6,153 nucleotides of DNA from Nocardioides sp. (GTDB lineage: Bacteria > Actinomycetota > Actinomycetes > Propionibacteriales > Nocardioidaceae). The notes under the pieces were generated by a model that was not told where the DNA came from, did not search any database, and saw only the letters and a program-made list of their open reading frames with translations. The stretch's first letter is position 1; each line of letters begins with the position of its first letter. Shown one piece after another: positions 1 to 3,877 of the stretch. Both the position numbers and the translations under genes were made by a program. The DNA lies in the NCBI GenBank assembly GCA_029264225.1, contig JARICB010000310.1:1-6153 (forward strand), written 5' to 3'.

Positions 1-63
1 GGGGGGGGGGGGCACCCCCCCCGGGGGGCGGGGGGGCGGGGGGGGGGGGGGGGGGGGGGGGGG
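1..63. other. G-homopolymer low-complexity end, probable assembly or sequencing artefact
   Basis: Nearly every base is G, with an uninterrupted run of 26 G at 38-63, an 8-C run at 15-22 directly followed by 6 G, and a single A at 14. Ordinary sequence with coding statistics begins right after it. A G tract like this at the very start of a sequence is typical of a contig end extended through poly-G reads (two-colour Illumina chemistry). If it were real, it would lie just downstream of the M56 gene and could form G-quadruplex or C8/G6 hairpin structures. I see no gene or canonical terminator in it. Confidence 0.75.
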
Positions 64-80
64 CTGGGAACGGAGCTGCG

Positions 81-920
81 TCAGCGCAGCCCGGCCAGCC
101 ATGGCGCCACGACGAATGTCGTCGGGAGCACGACCACGCCCACGGCGGCAAGGGTGACGAGTACCGCCTGCAGTGGCCGGGCCGACGCTTGGAGCAGGTC
201 GATCCGGTCGACCACGTCACCCGCCGCACCCAGGGTCGCGGCAGGCGTTGCGCCCCCGGCCAGACCGACCAGCGCCCGGGCCAGCGGCTGGGCGCCGACC
301 TCACGCACGGCGCGTCGATCCGCCAACACCTCTACCAGGGTGCGCACCTCCCGCAGCGCCGACGCCGACGAGACCCAGCGCGGGAAGGCCCGGTGCAGCA
401 CCGAGAACGCCTCGAGCACCAGGTCGTGGCGCGCGCGCAGGTGGGCGTGTTCGTGGGCCACCACCGCGGCAAGCTCCTCCGGCGCGAGCCGGTCGAGCGC
501 TCCTTGGGAGACCACGACCCGCGACGACTTCAACGACGGCACGCAGTAGGCCAACGGCTGCTCCGTCTCGAGCACCGACAAGCGGCCTCGGCGCCGGGTA
601 AGCAGGTCGAGCTGCTCGCGGTGGTGGCGCCGGAGGGCTCGCAGCGACGTACCGACCCGATGGCCGGACATCCCCAGCCGCACGACGACCACCGAGGTCA
701 CGACCAGCGCCAACACTGCCGGCGTACCCCATCCCTGGAGTGTGGCCAGCGACAGTCCGGCGCCGAGGGCGGAGAGGACCGCCGCCAGGGCGACGCCCTG
801 CCACAGCAGCATCGTGGCGGCCGGCGTACGCCGCAGCCACGTCGCTCGGGCAAGCAGCGCCGGCACCGGTCCGGCCAGCAGTACGGCGAGCACGGCGAGC
901 AACCAGGGCGTCTGGTTCAT
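81..920 (-). CDS. M56-family membrane zinc metallopeptidase (BlaR1/MecR1-like, no sensor domain)
   Basis: The 279-residue product is a probable integral-membrane protease that would inactivate the BlaI-type repressor encoded just upstream. Hydrophobic segments lie at about residues 6-25, 36-60, 66-84 and 252-273. Between the third and fourth sits the zinc-protease motif HEHAH at 156-160 (HExxH, catalytic E157), followed by EVLAD at 197-201, whose E197 fits the third zinc ligand of M48/M56 enzymes. The upstream stretch with AYCVP (124-128) and SRVVVSQGALDRL is also typical of the family. Staphylococcal BlaR1/MecR1 are about 600 residues because of a C-terminal penicillin-binding sensor. This protein ends shortly after its last membrane segment, like M. 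tuberculosis Rv1845c, so its signal is not evident. The ATG at 918-920 lies 8 bp after the blaI stop, so the two are co-transcribed and probably translationally coupled. Family assignment is firm; the substrate is inferred from context. Confidence 0.9.
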   Translation of the reverse strand: MNQTPWLLAVLAVLLAGPVPALLARATWLRRTPAATMLLWQGVALAAVLSALGAGLSLATLQGWGTPAVLALVVTSVVVVRLGMSGHRVGTSLRALRRHHREQLDLLTRRRGRLSVLETEQPLAYCVPSLKSSRVVVSQGALDRLAPEELAAVVAHEHAHLRARHDLVLEAFSVLHRAFPRWVSSASALREVRTLVEVLADRRAVREVGAQPLARALVGLAGGATPAATLGAAGDVVDRIDLLQASARPLQAVLVTLAAVGVVVLPTTFVVAPWLAGLR

Positions 921-928
921 CGCCGTCG

Positions 929-1297
929 TCAGGGTCCTTCGAGACGGGCGAGCGCCACCCGTAGGGCCGCGACCTCGCCCTCCGAGGCGTCCTCGACAAA
1001 GGCCACCAGCGCCGATTGTCGGTCGTGGCTGCTGAAGTCGTTGAGGGTCTCGTTGAGCAGTTCGGCGACCATCTCGCTACGACTCGCGCGCGGTCGGTAG
1101 TGATAGGCGCGACCGTCGCGGCGCTGGACGATGTGCGCCTTTCGACTGAGTCGCTCCATTACAGTCATAACTGTTGTGTAGGCCACATCCCGTTCAGGGC
1201 GCAGGGCGCCATGCACATCGCGCACAGTAAGCCAGGCATGGGGTTCGGCGTCCCAGAGGACGTCAAGCACTGCTCTCTCGAGGTCTCCGTAGCCCAT
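929..1297 (-). CDS. blaI: BlaI/MecI/CopY-family winged-helix transcriptional repressor
   Basis: The 122-residue product is a dimeric DNA-binding repressor of the family that controls beta-lactamase, mecA, copper and, in mycobacteria, ATP-synthase genes. The N-terminus (GDLERAVLDVLWD, 4-16) and the recognition-helix/wing region (VAYTTVMTVMERLSRKAHIV at 38-57, then RRDGRAYHY) are diagnostic and very close to M. tuberculosis Rv1846c as I remember it. The C-terminal dimerisation helices run from about 75 to 120. The bond cut in staphylococcal BlaI/MecI (Asn-Phe) falls by eye at A99-F100. I chose the ATG at 1297 because GDLE follows it directly, as in homologues, and a TATATT -10 element ends exactly 6 nt before it, suggesting a leaderless mRNA. 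In-frame upstream starts exist (GTG at 1324, ATG at 1321) but would add nine or eight unconserved residues. It is the first gene of a two-gene unit with the M56 peptidase and is probably autoregulated through the adjacent dyads. The gene symbol denotes the family, not a proven beta-lactam role. Confidence 0.92.
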   Translation of the reverse strand: MGYGDLERAVLDVLWDAEPHAWLTVRDVHGALRPERDVAYTTVMTVMERLSRKAHIVQRRDGRAYHYRPRASRSEMVAELLNETLNDFSSHDRQSALVAFVEDASEGEVAALRVALARLEGP

Positions 1298-1303
1298 GTC
1301 CCA

Positions 1304-1309
1304 AATATA
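1304..1309 (-). promoter_or_regulatory. Probable -10 element of a leaderless blaI promoter
   Basis: Read on the minus strand this is TATATT, fitting the actinobacterial TANNNT -10 consensus. Only 6 nt separate it from the A of the blaI ATG at 1297, so transcription would begin at the start codon itself. The corresponding -35 position (about 1327-1333) has no good TTGACA match and lies inside the first operator-like dyad. The element is seen in the sequence; its activity is inferred. Confidence 0.6.
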
Positions 1310-1325
1310 CCTACGGGTCATCACG

Positions 1326-1342
1326 TACTACTGTTTGTAGGA
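1326..1342. promoter_or_regulatory. Putative BlaI operator, dyad 1
   Basis: TACTAC and GTAGGA are arranged as an inverted repeat with a 5-bp spacer (TACTAC-N5-GTAGGA), centred on 1334. The two 7-bp half-sites, read towards each other, are TACTACT and TCCTACA, which match at five of seven positions. TACTAC/GTAGTA-type and TACA/TGTA-type half-sites are characteristic of BlaI/MecI-family operators. It covers the expected -35 position of the leaderless blaI promoter, consistent with autorepression. Binding is inferred. Confidence 0.55.
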
Positions 1343-1361
1343 CTACTACAGCCCGTCGTAG
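1343..1361. promoter_or_regulatory. Putative BlaI operator, dyad 2 (cydA-proximal)
   Basis: A 19-bp imperfect palindrome centred on 1352, with seven of nine base pairs symmetric: CTACTACA on the left and CGTCGTAG on the right. Its TACTAC arm (1344-1349) repeats the TACTAC of dyad 1 (1326-1331) exactly 18 bp away. In addition, TGTAG (1336-1340) and CTACA (1346-1350) form a perfect 5-bp inverted repeat bridging the two dyads. This site lies 34 bp upstream of the cydA ATG, where a bound repressor would cover the cydA core promoter. Confidence 0.55.
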
Positions 1362-1386
1362 CAAACCTTGGTCGCACAAGACATCT

Positions 1387-1390
1387 GGAG
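1387..1390 (+). promoter_or_regulatory. Ribosome binding site of cydA (decides the start)
   Basis: GGAG sits four bases before the ATG at 1395. It supports that ATG over the in-frame TTG at 1368, which would add nine unconserved residues and has no purine-rich stretch ahead of it. Confidence 0.7.
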
Positions 1391-1394
1391 AACC

Positions 1395-2831
1395 ATGGAC
1401 GTCCTCGATATCGCGCGCATCCAGTTCGGCGTGATCACCGTCTACCACTACATGTTCGTTCCGCTCACGATCGGTGGCACCGCGCTGATCGCGATCATGG
1501 AGACGATGTGGCTGCGGACCAAGAACCCCGACTACCTACGCCTGACCAAGTTCTTCGGCAAGCTGCTGCTGATCAACTTCGCGATCGGCGTGGTGACCGG
1601 CATCGTCCAGGAGTTCCAGTTCGGGATGAACTGGTCTGACTACTCGCGCTTCGTCGGCGACGTCTTCGGCGCCCCGCTGGCGGCCGAGGGACTGTTGGCG
1701 TTCTTCCTGGAGTCGACCTTCCTCGGCCTGTGGATCTTCGGCTGGGACAAGCTGCCCCGCGGCGTGCACGCCGCCTGTATGTGGATCGTGCACCTCGGCA
1801 CCCTCGCGTCGGGCTGGTTCATCCTGGCCGCCAACTCGTGGATGCAGCACCCGGTCGGCTACCGCTTCAACCCCGAATCGGGTCGAGCCGAGATGACCGA
1901 TTTTGCTGCCGTGATGTTCAACAAGGTCCAACTGGTGACCTTTCCGCACGTCATCTTCGCCGCCTACATGACGGCCGGCGCCGCCATGGTCGGCGTCGCA
2001 GTCTGGCTGTTCATCCGTCGCCACGACGACCGCGAGATGTATCGCAAGGCCATCCGCCTCGGCGCGGTCGTGACCCTGGTCGCGGGGATCGGCGTGGGGA
2101 TCACTGGTGACATCCAGGGCAAGATCATGACCGAGGTCCAGCCCATGAAGATGGCTGCGGCCGAGGGTCTCTACGAGACCTCAGAGAAGTGCGCACCCTT
2201 CTCCCTGTTCACCGTCGGCACCCCCGACGGCAAGGAGGAGAAGTTCGCCGTCACCGTGCCGTGCCTGCTCTCCTTCCTCGGCACCGGAAGCTTCGATGGC
2301 CGGGTCGAGGGAATCAACGACCTTCGCGAGCAGTACGAACAGACCTACGGCAGCGACCCCGGCGCGTCCTACTACACGGCCGGCGAATACACGCCGATCA
2401 TCCCGATCACCTACTGGACCTTCCGCTTCATGATCCTGATGGGCCTGCTCGCTGCTGCCGGTGCCGCGCTGCTGCTGTGGGTGACCCGCGGCGGACGCAC
2501 CCCCACGGCCCGCTGGCTCGGCACCCTGGGCCTGTCTCTGCCGCTGATCCTGATCCTGGGCAACTCGTTCGGCTGGATCTTCACCGAGATGGGTCGACAG
2601 CCGTGGGCAGTCTTCGGGCTGATGACGACCGACCAGGCCGTCTCACCCGGGGTGTCGGTCTTCGAGGCCGCGACCTCCCTGATCGTGCTCACCGTGATCT
2701 ACGCCGTCCTGGCCGTGATCGAGGTAGGGCTCCTCGCCAGAACCATCAAGGCCGGCGCCGAGCCGTTCGTCGAGCCGCCGGACCCCGGCGGCGAGCAGTC
2801 CGACGACGCCCCCCTCGCCTTCGCCTACTGA
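1395..2831 (+). CDS. cydA: Cytochrome bd ubiquinol/menaquinol oxidase subunit I
   Basis: The 478-residue membrane subunit binds the three haems, oxidises quinol and reduces O2 to water. The hallmark residues are present by alignment to E. coli from memory: H18 in VYHYMFVPLTIG (axial haem ligand, E. coli H19), E98 and E106 in AAEG and FLESTFLG (E99/E107), H185 in FPHVIFAAY (haem b558, H186), and the Q-loop start QPMKMAAAEG with K252 and E257 at identical numbering. M346 in YWTFRFM is the b558 methionine (M393), and E398 in TEMGRQPW is the haem glutamate (E445). The distance between the Q-loop and M346 is about 47 residues shorter than in E. coli, so it belongs to the short-Q-loop class. C266 and C290 lie in that extracytoplasmic loop and could form a disulfide. 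The start MDVLDIARIQFG matches the family and has its own ribosome site. It is the first gene of the bd operon; cydB follows after 21 bp. Confidence 0.97.
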   Translation: MDVLDIARIQFGVITVYHYMFVPLTIGGTALIAIMETMWLRTKNPDYLRLTKFFGKLLLINFAIGVVTGIVQEFQFGMNWSDYSRFVGDVFGAPLAAEGLLAFFLESTFLGLWIFGWDKLPRGVHAACMWIVHLGTLASGWFILAANSWMQHPVGYRFNPESGRAEMTDFAAVMFNKVQLVTFPHVIFAAYMTAGAAMVGVAVWLFIRRHDDREMYRKAIRLGAVVTLVAGIGVGITGDIQGKIMTEVQPMKMAAAEGLYETSEKCAPFSLFTVGTPDGKEEKFAVTVPCLLSFLGTGSFDGRVEGINDLREQYEQTYGSDPGASYYTAGEYTPIIPITYWTFRFMILMGLLAAAGAALLLWVTRGGRTPTARWLGTLGLSLPLILILGNSFGWIFTEMGRQPWAVFGLMTTDQAVSPGVSVFEAATSLIVLTVIYAVLAVIEVGLLARTIKAGAEPFVEPPDPGGEQSDDAPLAFAY

Positions 2832-2852
2832 GTCCCGAGAAAGAGAACTCCA

Positions 2853-3866
2853 ATGGAACTCACCACCATCTGGTTCATCGTCATCGCCTTCCTCTGGATC
2901 GGCTACTTCGCCCTTGAGGGCTTTGACTTCGGCGTCGGAATTCTGTTGCCCGTGCTCGCCAAGAACGACAAGGAGCGGCGAGTCATGATCAACACCATCG
3001 GCCCGCTCTGGGACGGCAACGAGGTCTGGCTGCTCGTCGCCGGCGGCGCCACGTTCGCGGCGTTCCCGCACTGGTACGCCACCCTCTTCAGCGGCTTCTA
3101 CCTGCCGCTGCTGCTGATCCTGGTGGCCCTGATCGTGCGCGGTGTTGCCTTCGAATACCGGCACAAGCGCCCCGAGGCCAAGTGGCAGTCGCGCTGGGAC
3201 ACCGCCATCACCGTCGGTTCGGCGATCCCCGCCCTGCTGTGGGGTGTCGCCTTCGCCAACATCGTGGCCGGCGTGCCGATCGATGCCGACATGGAGTTCA
3301 CCGGCAGCCTGCTTACCCTGCTCAACCCGATCGGTCTCCTCGGCGGCCTGGTGACGTTGAGCCTGTTCGTCACCCACGGCGCCACCTTCATCGCTCTCAA
3401 GACGGTCGGCGACATCCGGGTCAGGGCTCGCGCCCTGGCGTGGCGCAGCGGCCTGGTGGCGGCCGTTCTCGCCGTGATCTTCCTGGTCTGGCTCCAGGTG
3501 CTGACCGGGTCGCCCGCCTCGGCGATCGTGTTCGTGATCGCGGCGCTACTGCTGGTGCTGGGTGTCGTCATGGCCTACGTCGGCCGTGAAGGCATCTCGT
3601 TCGCCGGCACCTTCGGCGCGATCGTCTTCGCGGTCGCGGGCATGTTCGTCGCACTGTTCCCCGACGTGATGCCGTCCTCGACCAACGTCGCGTTCAGCCT
3701 GACGACCACCAACGCGGCGGCCACGTCCTACACGCTGACGATCATGACGTGGATCGCCGTCGTCTTCACCCCGATCGTGCTGAGCTACCAGGCCTGGACC
3801 TACTGGGTCTTCCGCAAGCGCATCGGCACCCACCACATCCCCACCGCGGAGCTGGCCTCCCAATGA
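2853..3866 (+). CDS. cydB: Cytochrome bd ubiquinol/menaquinol oxidase subunit II
   Basis: The 337-residue polytopic membrane protein forms a heterodimer with CydA, stabilises the haem core and contributes a proton path. Family signatures are clear: FALEGFDFGVGILLP at 19-33, GPLWDGNEVWLLVAGGATFAAFP at 50-72, and IVRGVAFEYRHK at 94-105. D25 and D54 probably correspond to the conserved E. coli CydB acidic residues near positions 25 and 58. I count roughly eight to nine hydrophobic spans, as expected, and the length is normal for actinobacterial CydB, somewhat below the E. coli protein (379). The ATG is preceded by a purine-rich GAGAAAGAGA (2837-2846), a weak but adequate ribosome site, and lies 21 bp after the cydA stop, so the two are co-transcribed. 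The stop TGA (3864-3866) overlaps an ATG that opens a tiny four-codon frame leading into cydDC. Confidence 0.97.
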   Translation: MELTTIWFIVIAFLWIGYFALEGFDFGVGILLPVLAKNDKERRVMINTIGPLWDGNEVWLLVAGGATFAAFPHWYATLFSGFYLPLLLILVALIVRGVAFEYRHKRPEAKWQSRWDTAITVGSAIPALLWGVAFANIVAGVPIDADMEFTGSLLTLLNPIGLLGGLVTLSLFVTHGATFIALKTVGDIRVRARALAWRSGLVAAVLAVIFLVWLQVLTGSPASAIVFVIAALLLVLGVVMAYVGREGISFAGTFGAIVFAVAGMFVALFPDVMPSSTNVAFSLTTTNAAATSYTLTIMTWIAVVFTPIVLSYQAWTYWVFRKRIGTHHIPTAELASQ

Positions 3867-3877
3867 CACCGCAATGA
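3863..3877 (+). other. Four-codon stepping-stone ORF linking cydB to cydDC
   Basis: The ATG at 3863 overlaps the cydB stop (ATGA) and opens ATG-ACA-CCG-CAA-TGA. Its own stop (3875-3877) overlaps the cydDC ATG (3874-3876), again as ATGA. There is no Shine-Dalgarno directly ahead of cydDC; the nearest GGAG is at 3848-3851, 11 nt before the first ATG and 22 nt before the cydDC ATG. The chain is seen directly. A role in termination-reinitiation is inferred, and chance is possible because CAATGA is simply repeated. Confidence 0.4.

Larger units (their letters stand above)
1298..1394. promoter_or_regulatory. Divergent blaI / cydA promoter-operator region
   Basis: This 97-bp gap separates the blaI and cydA start codons and must hold both promoters. 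It is clearly more AT-rich than the flanking genes. It contains three TAC-type forward half-sites (TACCTAC at 1308, TACTAC at 1326 and 1344) and matching GTAG reverse half-sites (1337 and 1358). The blaI -10 is at 1304-1309. For cydA I see only weak candidates: TTGTAG at 1335-1340 and TAGCAA at 1359-1364 with an 18-bp spacer, which would place the start of transcription near 1371. Any BlaI bound here would cover both promoters. Confidence 0.75.

Noticed and set aside
15..28. C8/G6 inverted repeat as a transcription terminator for the M56 gene
   Set aside because: It is embedded in homopolymer that is probably artefactual, has no loop of normal size and no U tract in the minus-strand direction.
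189..1100. A 303-codon plus-strand open frame across the M56 and blaI genes
   Set aside because: Its product is low-complexity, rich in R, Q, G and H, with no recognisable domain. It is the antisense shadow of two convincing minus-strand genes in very GC-rich DNA.
1368..1394. TTG start for CydA adding nine residues
   Set aside because: The added residues are not part of the family N-terminus, no ribosome site precedes the TTG, and GGAG plus the conserved MDVLDIARIQFG support the ATG at 1395.
2643..3377. A 244-codon minus-strand open frame across the cydA-cydB junction
   Set aside because: Composition is dominated by G, E, D, Q and V as expected of antisense to membrane-protein codons, with no domain. 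It overlaps two well-conserved genes.
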